Shown piece after piece: positions 23,043 through 31,534 of a DNA stretch of 64,000 nt. Under the pieces are notes generated by a model. It worked only from the letters and a program-made list of their open reading frames with translations, ran no database searches and was not told the origin of the DNA. The stretch is from Oscillospiraceae bacterium. GTDB lineage: Bacteria; Bacillota; Clostridia; Oscillospirales; Oscillospiraceae. Position numbers and translations under genes: made by a program. The DNA lies in contig JAFRQP010000083.1 in the NCBI GenBank assembly GCA_017428565.1, positions 39,393 through 103,392 on the forward strand, in the 5' to 3' direction. Each line of letters begins with the position of its first letter. Within the stretch, counting starts at the first letter, position 1.

Positions 23043-25334
23043 ATGAGAGGAATCAAAGCAGAATTTGTACAGGACGATGGGGCTACGTACTACAAGTTTT
23101 CAAGCAGCGATGAAATCGGCATCACACAACGAGCACAAATCAATCTCTTAGACGAGATCATCGTCGATAACTTCGCCGGGGGCGGTGGGGCCTCGACAGG
23201 CATTGAGCTTGCCACCGGGCGGCCGGTGACGATCGCCATCAACCACGACCCGGCGGCCATCCTGATGCACAAGACCAACCACCCGCACACGCTGCACCTG
23301 CAGGCGTCCGTCTGGGACGTGGACCCGGAGGAGGTCTGCGCCGGTCGGCCGGTGGGCCTGGCCTGGTTTTCCCCGGATTGCAAGCACTTTTCCAAGGCCA
23401 AGGGCAGCGCCCTTGTAGACCGCAATATCCGCGGCCTCGCGTGGATCGTGCTGCGCTGGGCGGGCACGGTGCGCCCGCGGGTGATCATCCTGGAAAATGT
23501 GGAGGAGTTCACGACCTGGGGGCCGGTGCGCAAGGGCAAGCCGATCAAGAGCAAGCAGGGTCAGACCTTCAAGAAATGGCTCAGTCAGCTCAAAGATCTG
23601 GGCTATCACGTCGAATACCGGGAGCTTGTGGCCGCCGACTACGGCGCGCCGACCACGCGCAAGCGCTTTGTGCTGGTGGCTCGCTGCGACGGAAAGCCCA
23701 TCGTCTGGCCCGCACGCACCAACGCGCCGAAGGACAGCGAGGAGGTCAAGAGCGGGAAGCTGCTGCCCTGGCGCGCTGCGGCGGAGATTATCGACTTCTC
23801 CCTGCCTATGTACTCGATCTTTGCCACGAAGGAGGAGATCAAGGAGAAGTACGGCGTCACCGTGGTGCGGCCGCTGGCGGAGAACACCCAGCGCCGGGCG
23901 ATCCGGGGCGTGGACAAGTACACCATCAAGAGCGGGGATCCATTCCTGATCCCCGTGGGCTACGGGGAGCGGGCCGGGCAGGCGCCGCGGGTGCACGACA
24001 TCAACGCGCCGCTGCCGACGGTGGTCTCCACGGTCAAGCAGCATCTGGTGGAGCCGCTGGTGGCACCGTTCGTCGCGCAGGCAAAATTTCAGAACGCCGC
24101 GCAGGACATTCAGAAGCCCCTCAGCACGATCACGTCGGTGGGCGCGCATGAGCTGGTGGAGCCGGTAATTTCCCCCTATCTTGCCGACTGCAATCACGCC
24201 GGAGAGGGGCATGTTGCCGCGGTAGATGATCCGCTTGGGGTAATCACGCAGAAATGCACCAAGGGGCTTGTTGGGCCTCTGCTGGCACCCTACACCTTCT
24301 CCAACACCGGCGGGTCTGTGGGCGCTCCTGCAGATCAGCCCATCGGAACCGTGCGGACGGCCGGCGGGCAGGTGCTGGCGGCGGCCAACCTGATGCAGTA
24401 TCACACGGAGCAGGGCGAGGAAAACGCCCGGGTGAACAATCTGGACGATCCTCTCCCGACGGTGGACGCCTCCAACCGCTACGGCCTCGCGGCCGCGCAT
24501 CTGACGGAGTATTACGGCAACGGCAATCCGCTGGATCCACGGGACCCGATGCACACCGTCACCGGTCACGACCGGGAGGCACTGGCTGCGGTACACCTGG
24601 ACAAGTATTTTGCCGGCGGCTACAAGTGCGCCGGGAACGGCGCGGACGAGCCGCTATCCACGATCACAGTTGAGCCGCGGCACGGTCTGGTGGCAACACA
24701 TATCCAGAAGTATTTCGGTGGTGTGGTGGGCGCGAAGGCGTCTGAGCCGCTGCCGACGGTGACGGCTATCGACCATAACGCGCTGACTGCCGCCCATGTC
24801 ATGGAGTTCAAGGGGCAGGACGTCGGGCAGAGCCTACAAAAGCCCCTACGGACGATCACCGCGGGCGGCGGCGAGTTCGGCCTTGCATCTGTGCGGATCG
24901 AGAAATACCCCTCCGTCACCGCCGCGGACGGCGGCGACACCTCCCCTTGCAGGGGAGGCGAAGCGGGCGACCGCAAGGGTCGCCCCTACGGGTTTTGGCC
25001 GGAGATCCGGGCGCTGCTGAACAAGCATTGCGGCTACACCCTCGCAGACGACGAGATTCTTCTGCTGCGCATCGGCGGAGCCTGGTATTACCTCTCGGAC
25101 ATCACCATGCGGATGCTGACGCCAAAGGAGCTTTACGCGGCTATGGGCTTCCCACCGGATTACATCATCGAGCGGGACTACACCGGCAAGCCCTATCCCA
25201 AGAGCGCCCAGGTGGCGCGCTGCGGGAACGCGGTGTGCCCGCAGATGGCAAGCGCGGTGGTGCGGGCCAATCTCCCGGAGTGGGCGGTGGAGCTTCACAC
25301 GATGGCCGAGCTGGAAAGGATGGTTGCGGTATGA
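23043..25334 (+). CDS. C5 cytosine DNA methyltransferase with nine-unit repeat domain
   Basis: The 763-residue enzyme would methylate cytosine in phage DNA. Motif I is VDNFAGGGGASTGIE, motif IV FSPDCKHFSKAKG with catalytic Cys113, motif VI ENV (151-153), motif VIII TTRKRFVLVARC, and motifs IX-X ARCGNAVCPQMASAVV near the end. Between VIII and IX, where target recognition normally resides, lie nine copies (about residues 320-628) of a 32-38-residue unit based on EPLPTVTA...GLAAAHL.KYFGG. A palindromic repeat (24908-24992) is inserted in frame after the ninth. AGGAGCCAATACC precedes the ATG. Phage methyltransferases of this length usually protect against host restriction. Confidence 0.88.
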   Translation: MRGIKAEFVQDDGATYYKFSSSDEIGITQRAQINLLDEIIVDNFAGGGGASTGIELATGRPVTIAINHDPAAILMHKTNHPHTLHLQASVWDVDPEEVCAGRPVGLAWFSPDCKHFSKAKGSALVDRNIRGLAWIVLRWAGTVRPRVIILENVEEFTTWGPVRKGKPIKSKQGQTFKKWLSQLKDLGYHVEYRELVAADYGAPTTRKRFVLVARCDGKPIVWPARTNAPKDSEEVKSGKLLPWRAAAEIIDFSLPMYSIFATKEEIKEKYGVTVVRPLAENTQRRAIRGVDKYTIKSGDPFLIPVGYGERAGQAPRVHDINAPLPTVVSTVKQHLVEPLVAPFVAQAKFQNAAQDIQKPLSTITSVGAHELVEPVISPYLADCNHAGEGHVAAVDDPLGVITQKCTKGLVGPLLAPYTFSNTGGSVGAPADQPIGTVRTAGGQVLAAANLMQYHTEQGEENARVNNLDDPLPTVDASNRYGLAAAHLTEYYGNGNPLDPRDPMHTVTGHDREALAAVHLDKYFAGGYKCAGNGADEPLSTITVEPRHGLVATHIQKYFGGVVGAKASEPLPTVTAIDHNALTAAHVMEFKGQDVGQSLQKPLRTITAGGGEFGLASVRIEKYPSVTAADGGDTSPCRGGEAGDRKGRPYGFWPEIRALLNKHCGYTLADDEILLLRIGGAWYYLSDITMRMLTPKELYAAMGFPPDYIIERDYTGKPYPKSAQVARCGNAVCPQMASAVVRANLPEWAVELHTMAELERMVAV
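24908..24992. repeat. Palindromic repeats of families B and C inside the methyltransferase gene
   Basis: CCGCCGCGGACGGCGG and CTCCCCTTGCAGGGGAG (B) are followed by GGGCGACCGCAAGGGTCGCCC and CTACGGG (C). Translated in frame as about 28 residues between the repeat array and the final conserved domain, it leaves the reading frame intact. Confidence 0.85.
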
Positions 25335-25503
25335 GGGAGCGGCTGCTGGAGGATGCGCAGAGCATGGAGGACGGGATGATTCGTCCGGGCGATGCTTTCG
25401 GGAACAGTTGGAGAAGTCCACAAGAGACCGGATCCTTTGGGCGGTGTGCAAGGCATTCTATGACATTATCGTCTGGATCCTCAAGCACGATAAAGGAGTA
25501 TGA
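25331..25503 (+). pseudogene. Small phage gene with an apparent frameshift
   Basis: ATG 25331 overlaps the methyltransferase stop (ATGA). The first frame, MRERLLEDAQSMEDGMIRPG, reads naturally, then becomes unlikely. After about 25,395 a second frame takes over (FREQLEKSTRDRILWAVCKA... ending KHDKGV at 25,503), which ends just before the next ribosome site, as a genuine gene would. The switch near GCTTTCGGGAAC needs a -1 shift. It may be a real mutation, a recoding site or a sequence error. Confidence 0.5.
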
Positions 25504-25505
25504 CC

Positions 25506-25778
25506 ATGAGCAAGAGAACCAACCCGAAGAAGATCCCCCGCACCCAGGCGGACGTTGACCGTGCGCAAGAGCAGGGACGATTGGACGGCATGGAGTTCAT
25601 GGCAACACTGACGCTCTGGATCCTGCTGGACAGGCACGACGCACCGGACGAGGACGTGCAGGTGCTCAATGAGGAGATCAAGTATCTCATGGACAGCATC
25701 ACAAAGGGCTACGTCTCCTACCCGGATATTCGCCGAGCGATGAAGGAGGAGCACGACACGGAGGTGGTGTTTCGGTGA
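25506..25778 (+). CDS. Small phage protein, unknown
   Basis: The 90-residue protein starts at ATG 25506 after AAAGGAG, in preference to ATG 25500. The N-terminus is basic (MSKRTNPKKIPRTQADVDRA), with a helical body and one moderately hydrophobic segment (MEFMATLTLWILL). Its TGA overlaps the GTG of the Dam gene. Function unknown. Confidence 0.6.
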   Translation: MSKRTNPKKIPRTQADVDRAQEQGRLDGMEFMATLTLWILLDRHDAPDEDVQVLNEEIKYLMDSITKGYVSYPDIRRAMKEEHDTEVVFR

Positions 25779-26587
25779 GTATGAATGCCATCTTCAAATA
25801 CCCGGGCTCCAAGTGGAGAATCGCGGAGTGGATCGTGAGCTTCTTCCCCAAGCATCACAGCTATCTGGAACCCTTCTTCGGGAGCGGGGCGGTGCTGTTT
25901 AACAAGCCTCGCAGCAACATAGAGACCGTCAATGACCTGAACGGGGATGTGGTCAATCTCTTCCGATGGATCCGGGAAAATCCGGAGAAACTGGCGCAGC
26001 AGGTCTTTCTTATGCCTTACGCCCGAGATGTATACGTATGGGCGTATCAGCCGTCAAAGGATAGTCTGGAACGGGCAGTCAAGACGCTGGTCAAGATGCA
26101 GATGGGCCACGGGTTCCGCATGACAGGAGAGAAGGTTGGATGGAAGATAGACATTCAAGGCCGGGAAAAAGCATACGCAGCCGGTCAATGGTGCGCTTTG
26201 CCTGATGTGATCCGGCAGGCGGCGGAGCGGCTGCGGGGCGTACAGATCGAGAACCGCCCGGCAGTGGAGGTGATTCGGCGGTTTTACTTTCCCAATGTGC
26301 TGATCTACGCGGATCCGCCGTATTTGATGGAGACCCGATGCGGGCGGGAGCAGTACAGTCACGAAATGACGGACGCAGACCATGCGAAGCTGCTGGAGAC
26401 CCTGCGGGATCATCCCGGGCCGGTGCTCTTGAGCGGATATGAATGCGGGCTATACCAGGAGATGCTTTCGGGCTGGCATAAGGAGACGATCTCCAGCACC
26501 GACCAAAAGGGAAGGCCGCGCGTGGAATGCCTGTGGATGAACTTCGAGCCGCCGGCTCGACAGTATTCGATTTTTGAAAAAGACTAA
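25775..26587 (+). CDS. DNA adenine methyltransferase, D12 class
   Basis: The 270-residue enzyme transfers methyl from SAM to N6 of adenine. YLEPFFGSGAVLF is the SAM-binding motif I and YADPPYL (Asp180-Tyr183) is the catalytic DPPY; the order marks the D12/Dam class. The start is GTG 25775 overlapping the previous stop, or ATG 25781. Together with the C5 enzyme it gives the phage two modification activities, likely against host restriction. Recognition sequence unknown. Confidence 0.9.
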   Translation: MSMNAIFKYPGSKWRIAEWIVSFFPKHHSYLEPFFGSGAVLFNKPRSNIETVNDLNGDVVNLFRWIRENPEKLAQQVFLMPYARDVYVWAYQPSKDSLERAVKTLVKMQMGHGFRMTGEKVGWKIDIQGREKAYAAGQWCALPDVIRQAAERLRGVQIENRPAVEVIRRFYFPNVLIYADPPYLMETRCGREQYSHEMTDADHAKLLETLRDHPGPVLLSGYECGLYQEMLSGWHKETISSTDQKGRPRVECLWMNFEPPARQYSIFEKD

Positions 26588-26602
26588 AAGGAGGCCAACA
26601 CC

Positions 26603-27460
26603 ATGGACAAAACGAAAATCGAATGGGCGGATGCAACGTGGAACCCGGTCACGGGCTGCTTCCACGGCTGCGAATACTGCTACGCCCGGCGGATTGTGGA
26701 GCGCTTCGCCCCGCCCTATGCGCCGCGCCTGGGCGACCCGGGCATGGAGGGCGCGGCCAAGCTCGACAGCGACGAGGGCATGGACACCATGCTTGAGCTC
26801 GAAAAGCCCTATAAGCCGGAGAGGCGCGTGATCCCCTATCCGATGGGCTTTTACCCCACGCTGCACAAGTACAGGCTCAACCAGCCGCGCAAATGGGCAG
26901 AGCCGCGCACGATCTTTGTGTGCAGCATGGCTGATCTATTCGGCGAATGGGTGCCGGATGAATGGATCCACCTTGTATTTGACGCCTGCCGGGAAGCTCC
27001 ACAGCACCGCTATTTGTTCCTGACCAAGAACTGGATGCGGGCGAGCAAATTTACTTATGAAGATAACTGGTGGGTCGGTAGAACATATACGCACACGGAA
27101 AACCCACTTCTGCCGGGCGCCTCAAAGGACGAAAACCTATATCTCTGCTATGGCTGCCCGAACCACAAAGGCGTCGTACTTGGCGACCTTAGAAACACGT
27201 TCCTTTCCATTGAACCCCTCCACGGTCCGGTCGATGATCTCGCCTATTATACGCACAGCTATGGCTACCAATGGGTAATCGTCGGCGCGGAAACGGGAAA
27301 TCGAAAAGACCGAATCATCCCCAAAGTGGAGTGGGTCAAAAAGATCGTTGATGACTGCAAGCTGCGAAATATCCCTGTCTTTATGAAGGACAGCCTGATC
27401 CCGATTATCGGCGAGGAAAACATGCTGCGGCAATTCCCATGGGAGGAGGGCAGGCAATGA
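26603..27460 (+). CDS. DUF5131 family phage protein (Gp37/Gp68-like)
   Basis: The 285-residue protein begins MDKTKIEWADATWNPVTGC and has CFHGCEYC (Cys19, Cys23, Cys26), a CxxxCxxC triad as in radical-SAM enzymes, typical of the DUF5131 family common in phages. KWAEPRTIFVCSMADLFGEW and VGAETGNR are further family hallmarks. Its chemistry is not known. AAAAGGAGGCCAACACC precedes the ATG. Overlaps dUTPase start by ATGA. Confidence 0.82.
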   Translation: MDKTKIEWADATWNPVTGCFHGCEYCYARRIVERFAPPYAPRLGDPGMEGAAKLDSDEGMDTMLELEKPYKPERRVIPYPMGFYPTLHKYRLNQPRKWAEPRTIFVCSMADLFGEWVPDEWIHLVFDACREAPQHRYLFLTKNWMRASKFTYEDNWWVGRTYTHTENPLLPGASKDENLYLCYGCPNHKGVVLGDLRNTFLSIEPLHGPVDDLAYYTHSYGYQWVIVGAETGNRKDRIIPKVEWVKKIVDDCKLRNIPVFMKDSLIPIIGEENMLRQFPWEEGRQ

Positions 27461-27864
27461 AAATCATGATCGACCAGGGCGGATTTATGCCGGAGCGCGC
27501 CCACGACACGGACGCCGGGCTTGATCTCCGTTCCCCTGTCAGCACTTGGGTACACCCGTTTGAGCACTGCGTGATTGATACGGGCGTACACGTTGCCATC
27601 CCGGCGGGCTATGTTGGCCTTATCACCAGCAAATCCGGACTCATGGCAAAGGGCATCACCTGTCGCGGAACCATCGACAGCGGATATACCGGCAGCATCA
27701 AGGCCGTTCTGTACAACCACGGAGCTGAGGGTTACGGGATCCACCGCTACGATAAGATATGCCAACTTGTCCTTCTCCCGATCATCACGCCGGAGCTTGA
27801 AGTTGTTGATACGCTCGACGAAACGGAGCGCGGAGAGAACGGCTTCGGCAGCACAGGACGATAA
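27457..27864 (+). CDS. dut: dUTP diphosphatase
   Basis: The 135-residue trimeric dUTPase hydrolyses dUTP to dUMP and keeps uracil out of phage DNA. All five motifs are present: DAGLDLRS, SKSGLMAKGI, GTIDSGYTG with catalytic Asp74, ICQLVLLP, and the C-terminal RGENGFGSTG arm. ATG 27457 overlaps the preceding stop and matches the usual start (an upstream in-frame ATG at 27439 lies within the previous gene). Confidence 0.92.
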   Translation: MKIMIDQGGFMPERAHDTDAGLDLRSPVSTWVHPFEHCVIDTGVHVAIPAGYVGLITSKSGLMAKGITCRGTIDSGYTGSIKAVLYNHGAEGYGIHRYDKICQLVLLPIITPELEVVDTLDETERGENGFGSTGR

Positions 27865-27879
27865 AGGAGGGCCAACACC

Positions 27880-28263
27880 ATGATCTTTCTTGCAAAAGGG
27901 CATTGCTTCCTCGGCCGGAGACGGGTTGACAAAAATGGGAATGTCGTGGAGGAATCGGCGGCGCGGTTTGAGGCTGACCCGGAGGGCGGCAGCGTGGCCG
28001 TCGGCGTTCTGGACGACGATACGATGGAGCCGACCGCCCCGGCAGAAGTATTCGGCGACTATGACCCCTGGGGCTACCTGAGCCACGCGCTGCAGCTGCT
28101 GAAACCGACGCGCCGCGGAAACATTCCCGATTTTGAGAGCATCTTCAAAAAGGCGTATCAGGACTACGGCAACACCGACTGCCCGGCGCTGCATTACTGC
28201 GAGCGGGCAAACTGTGCCGACTGTATTGTGCATCAGTGGATGGAGGAGGTTGAAGAGGAATGA
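27880..28263 (+). CDS. Phage protein, unknown
   Basis: The 127-residue protein follows AAAGGAGGGCCAACACC. The first half is beta-rich (MIFLAKGHCFLGRRRVDKNG), the second has CPALHYCERANCADCIVHQW, a Cys/His cluster that may bind zinc. It overlaps the next gene by ATGA. No family recognised. Confidence 0.6.
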   Translation: MIFLAKGHCFLGRRRVDKNGNVVEESAARFEADPEGGSVAVGVLDDDTMEPTAPAEVFGDYDPWGYLSHALQLLKPTRRGNIPDFESIFKKAYQDYGNTDCPALHYCERANCADCIVHQWMEEVEEE

Positions 28264-28613
28264 CACTCAAGCAATGCACCCGTGAGGAGTTGATCTTCAT
28301 CATTGAGCGCCTGCAGTTTTACAGCTTTTCCAACGATTACTACCTGAACATGGCTCTGAGGGATGTGGAGGAGCAACGCTTTGACAGAAAGATTGAGGAG
28401 AGCCAGCGGCTTAGCAAGCTGAGCGCTCAGAAACGCCGCGCGGCTGTGGACCTCATGAAGCCCTATGAGGGAACGCCTCTGTCATCTGTTCCCGCTTCCA
28501 TTCTCAAAAAGGCGGACGTCCTTTTGAAAGAAGCCAGGGAAGCGGACAGAAAATGGTTCAAACTGAATGGAATTGGGGCGGCAAAGGGAAGGAGCGCGAA
28601 GCATGAAACTTGA
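28260..28613 (+). CDS. Phage protein, helical, unknown
   Basis: The 117-residue protein starts by ATGA overlap. It is helical and charged (EQRFDRKIEESQRLSKLSAQ, then a basic C-terminus), and overlaps the start of the next gene by 11 bases. No family recognised. Confidence 0.58.
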   Translation: MTLKQCTREELIFIIERLQFYSFSNDYYLNMALRDVEEQRFDRKIEESQRLSKLSAQKRRAAVDLMKPYEGTPLSSVPASILKKADVLLKEAREADRKWFKLNGIGAAKGRSAKHET

Positions 28614-29391
28614 ACGAATCAAGCCGCGGATCATCACGATCCGCCTGACGCAGGAAGAAAGCGATCCGGATTACGGCTCCTGCCTATGGGCGGTTTTCAA
28701 GCTCGACCTTGACCGGTATGAGATCAGCATTACCGGCGACTGCGGCAACTATGCCTGCGGATGGCATCCGACGCCCAAAACCGAGAGCTTCCTGCACCTG
28801 ATCGGGCGCATGGACGAGGGCTATTTCCTGGATAAGATCGCAAACAGGAGCCGGATCGACCAGCAGGAAACCTATAACAGCGTCCTGCAATTGCTGGAGT
28901 GCACGGGCATTGCGATTGACGCTATTGACGAGGACGATCGCGACGCCCTGCTTGCCGCATGCGGCAGCTATGACACAGATTCTCACGGTGTCCTTTCTGA
29001 AATTCGGGAAGTCCTGGAGGAAATGGAAGTAAGTAAACAGGTCGATACATTCGATCTTTGCGGATGCATCGAGATGGATTACACCCCCAGCCAAAAGAAA
29101 ATCGCTGAGGTTTTCAGGAAGTACATCCGGCCATTTGCACGGTATTCAGACCGGGAGTGGGTCGAGGAGCCTTATACGCTGGCACCAATCGAGGACTACG
29201 ACGGCCTGAAAAGGAAATACGTCGTGCTGAAAGCGGATACCGGCGCGGTCGTGGAAAACTGCTTTGTTCTCCGCCCTGAAAAGGACTGTGCGGCTAGAGA
29301 AGCGCTCCTTGCCTATGCCAACAGCACCGGAAACAAGGTGCTGGCGAAAGACATCATGGCGTGGCTCGACGATCTTTCGGGAGGGTACTGA
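28603..29391 (+). CDS. Phage protein, unknown
   Basis: The 262-residue acidic protein starts at ATG 28603 behind GGAAGGAG; the upstream in-frame ATG lies in the previous gene. The opening (RIITIRLTQEESDPDYGSCL) is beta-rich, and the C-terminal ~50 residues (KYVVLKADTGAVVENCFVLR) look like a separate small domain. Neither part is recognised. Confidence 0.6.
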   Translation: MKLERIKPRIITIRLTQEESDPDYGSCLWAVFKLDLDRYEISITGDCGNYACGWHPTPKTESFLHLIGRMDEGYFLDKIANRSRIDQQETYNSVLQLLECTGIAIDAIDEDDRDALLAACGSYDTDSHGVLSEIREVLEEMEVSKQVDTFDLCGCIEMDYTPSQKKIAEVFRKYIRPFARYSDREWVEEPYTLAPIEDYDGLKRKYVVLKADTGAVVENCFVLRPEKDCAAREALLAYANSTGNKVLAKDIMAWLDDLSGGY

Positions 29392-29393
29392 CG

Positions 29394-30098
29394 ATGCCGC
29401 GAATGAAGCCGATGTTATTCAATACCCAGATGGTCCGGGCGACGCTGGCAGGAGATAAAACGGCCACAAGGCGCATCATCCGCAATCAGCCGACGATCGG
29501 TGCGGAGCTGATCTGCGAGAACCTGCTGCCCGAGACGGTGGAGGCCGGCGCGGGCGCGGTGTTCGCTTGGTCGGACGGCACGGTTAGTGGGGCACCATGG
29601 GCAGAAGGTGATATTCTGTGGGTCCGGGAGGCATGGGGAGACTATCGGGAGCACTACGAGGACGGAGAAGGACCGTATATCCTCTACCGCGCGGATTATC
29701 CTGACGGGGCAAAATCTGTTCCGTTCCCTGAAAACGAAAAAACAGACTATGCAGACTCTTGGGATCTGCCTAAATGGCATCCGTCCATTCATATGCCGCG
29801 AGAGTACGCGCGGATCTTCCTGCGCGTTAAGAAAGTGCGCGCACAGCTGCTCAAAGAAATAACGAGAGAGGAAATCAAAGCCGAGGGCATCACGCAGGAA
29901 GCCATGGAAAGGATGCTGTCTCCAGGTTCGTCCGCACCGAGGTGGGTTGTTGACACGATCTATAAGCGCCTCTTTTCCGAGCTTTGGAACAGTACGATAA
30001 AACCCGACAAGATAGATTCATGCGGGTGGGTAGCCTCCCCATGGGTCTGGGTGATCGAGTATGAGCGATGCGAGAAGCCGGAGGAGGACGTGGAATGA
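29394..30098 (+). CDS. ASCH-like phage protein
   Basis: The 234-residue protein opens MPRMKPMLFNTQMVRATLAG and KTATRRII, then GDILWVREAWG and ARIFLRVKKVRAQLLKEIT, the layout of phage ASCH/PUA-like proteins thought to bind RNA or modified nucleotides. GGGAGGG lies before ATG 29394. Overlaps the next start. The family call is moderate; no biochemical role can be assigned. Confidence 0.6.
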   Translation: MPRMKPMLFNTQMVRATLAGDKTATRRIIRNQPTIGAELICENLLPETVEAGAGAVFAWSDGTVSGAPWAEGDILWVREAWGDYREHYEDGEGPYILYRADYPDGAKSVPFPENEKTDYADSWDLPKWHPSIHMPREYARIFLRVKKVRAQLLKEITREEIKAEGITQEAMERMLSPGSSAPRWVVDTIYKRLFSELWNSTIKPDKIDSCGWVASPWVWVIEYERCEKPEEDVE

Positions 30099-30580
30099 AA
30101 AGCAGAGAAGAGCTCCCTGATTTGATGGTTGAGCTGATTGATAGCGTCAACACCGAAACCGGGATCCCCAAGTTTCCCAAGCGCGCGACGGAGATCATCC
30201 GGGAAATCGCCGCATGGGCTAAAGAAACTAAGATATACGTCGAGCACAAGGAGAAAGCGGAATCGTTCTGGACGGCCGGAGCGACGCCTTCCGACATCTA
30301 CTACTATATGCTCGGGCTGGTTGCCGAAGCGCCGACTGCCATACACCGCGACGCGTCCGTTATCATGCACATGCCGGCATTGGAAAAGGCTCTGGATGCG
30401 CAGAGGCGCTGCCGCGTCTGCGGCTGCACGGATGATAACGCCTGCATGCCGCACAGCTGCTATTGGGTCGAGGACGACCTTTGCAGCGAGTGTGCCGGCA
30501 AGGAGCGGGCCGCCGAGGGCGTCGGCCCCTACGGGGAGACGGATTGCCACACCAGTGACACGGTCACTGGTTCGCAATGA
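30095..30580 (+). CDS. Phage zinc-ribbon protein with repeat-encoded C-terminus
   Basis: The 161-residue protein has a helical N-terminal part (to ~105), then CRVCGCTDDNACMPHSCYW and LCSEC, a multi-Cys zinc module. The last ~24 residues (RAAEGVGPYGETDCHTSDTV) are encoded by the palindromic repeat at 30503-30590, which also provides the stop codon. The original C-terminus was probably near CSECAGKE. Confidence 0.62.
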   Translation: MKSREELPDLMVELIDSVNTETGIPKFPKRATEIIREIAAWAKETKIYVEHKEKAESFWTAGATPSDIYYYMLGLVAEAPTAIHRDASVIMHMPALEKALDAQRRCRVCGCTDDNACMPHSCYWVEDDLCSECAGKERAAEGVGPYGETDCHTSDTVTGSQ

Positions 30581-30590
30581 CAGGGGTGGC
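30503..30590. repeat. Palindromic repeats of families D and A, copy 1 of an 88-bp pair
   Basis: GAGCGGGCCGCCGAGGGCGT, CGGCCCCTACGGGGAGACG, then GGATTGCCAC-ACCAGTGAC-ACG-GTCACTGG-TTCGCAATGACA and GGGGTGGCGT ahead of an ATG. Almost the same 88 bases recur at 32477-32566. Confidence 0.88.
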
Positions 30591-30592
30591 GT

Positions 30593-30769
30593 ATGAATCA
30601 TGACGCGACGCATTGCGCGGACTGCGGTGCCGGGTGCCCGAAGGGGTGCTACCGGGCAGAGTTGACGCGGGAGCTGTGGCGCCGGCCTGATCTTTCGGGG
30701 GTACCGATAAGCTGGGCACATCTGCGCGGGTCAAAGGAGTGCCCGCGGCCCCGGGAGGACACAGCATGA
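30593..30769 (+). CDS. Small Cys-rich phage protein
   Basis: The 58-residue protein has HCADCGAGCPKGC near its start and one Cys later, a likely zinc knuckle. Its ribosome site (AGGGGTGGCGT) is formed by the end of the palindromic repeat. Its stop overlaps the next ATG. It is below usual length cut-offs. Function unknown. Confidence 0.55.
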   Translation: MNHDATHCADCGAGCPKGCYRAELTRELWRRPDLSGVPISWAHLRGSKECPRPREDTA

Positions 30770-30966
30770 AGCCACCGATAGGAAGAAAATACTGCCGGTG
30801 CCCGAAATGCGGTTATTTCGGCGGACGGCACAGAACCTGCCGCGTGTTCAACGGGAGGAAAATCGAACTGCGGCACAAGATCCGCTGCTCGGTGTGCCAC
30901 CTGTCTACGGAGGGCTACTGGACACCGGAAGAAGCCCGGGACGCATGGAACAAGCTGGCGGAGTGA
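30766..30966 (+). CDS. Lar-like zinc-ribbon protein
   Basis: The 66-residue protein has CRCPKCGYFGG, then IRCSVCHLSTEGYW and TPEEARDAWNKLAE. This matches the Lar-type layout (CPxCG ... C..C ... eeA..aWN), a family named for restriction alleviation in Rac prophage. An anti-restriction role would fit the two methylases, but many Lar-like proteins are uncharacterised. ATGA overlap with the preceding gene supports the start. Confidence 0.55.
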   Translation: MKPPIGRKYCRCPKCGYFGGRHRTCRVFNGRKIELRHKIRCSVCHLSTEGYWTPEEARDAWNKLAE

Positions 30967-30989
30967 GGAGAAAGAGAGACTTTTGAGAA

Positions 30990-31028
30990 GAAAAAAGGCC
31001 GCAGCATTTCACAAAAACGCTGCAGCCA
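30990..31028 (-). terminator. Terminator of the reverse-oriented membrane gene
   Basis: On the minus strand GGCTGCAGCG pairs with TGCTGCGGCC and is followed by TTTTTTCTTCT. Confidence 0.8.
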
Positions 31029-31038
31029 TTGTCTAGAT

Positions 31039-31497
31039 TTATAAGTAACTTTTCGCTAAAACAAATGCCAAAACAGCTAAGCCTCCGAAGAGAACAAGGT
31101 TAATTACTACGCTAAGGTGAGTCTTATGGATTTCGGCGATTTTCAAGTCTCCGTCATGTTTGCGCCTATATTCTTCAGGAAGCATGTCTATCAACGCCTG
31201 ATATGTATCTCCTATTGCCGCCAGACGTCGTGCCAGTCCCAAAGAAATGATTAAAAAAGTAATTGCCATAATAAAGCCAACTACCGGAAAAATGACAGGG
31301 CTGAATGACGGAAAAACAACGCCCAGCCTCTGTGCTGCATTAGGAAAAATAATTACAATCAATGTTGCGTAGAAGAAATGAACTGTTTGAGTCCAGAGAA
31401 AACTGTCTCTGTGTATCCATTCGGACAAATAAATCTCCATCAATTTCAAATGCTGTTCAGGAACATCTTCGACTTTATTCTTTCTGTTTCCGTCCAT
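31039..31497 (-). CDS. Membrane protein in a self-contained reverse unit (moron candidate)
   Basis: The 152-residue protein is encoded against the operon direction and is visibly AT-richer than its neighbours. It has a hydrophilic start, three membrane segments (about 40-60 TVHFFYATLIVIIFP, 66-90 VIFPVVGFIMAITFLIISLG, 130-150 VVINLVLFGGLAVLAFVLA), and a cytoplasmic loop (GDTYQALIDMLPEEYRRKHDGD). It has its own promoter (31535-31563) and terminator. Such inserted units, morons, often alter lysogen phenotype or exclude other phages. The family is not recognised, so that role is an inference. Confidence 0.7.
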   Translation of the reverse strand: MDGNRKNKVEDVPEQHLKLMEIYLSEWIHRDSFLWTQTVHFFYATLIVIIFPNAAQRLGVVFPSFSPVIFPVVGFIMAITFLIISLGLARRLAAIGDTYQALIDMLPEEYRRKHDGDLKIAEIHKTHLSVVINLVLFGGLAVLAFVLAKSYL

Positions 31498-31534
31498 TAT
31501 AAACCCTTCTTTCTATTTTCGTTATGGCAAAACA

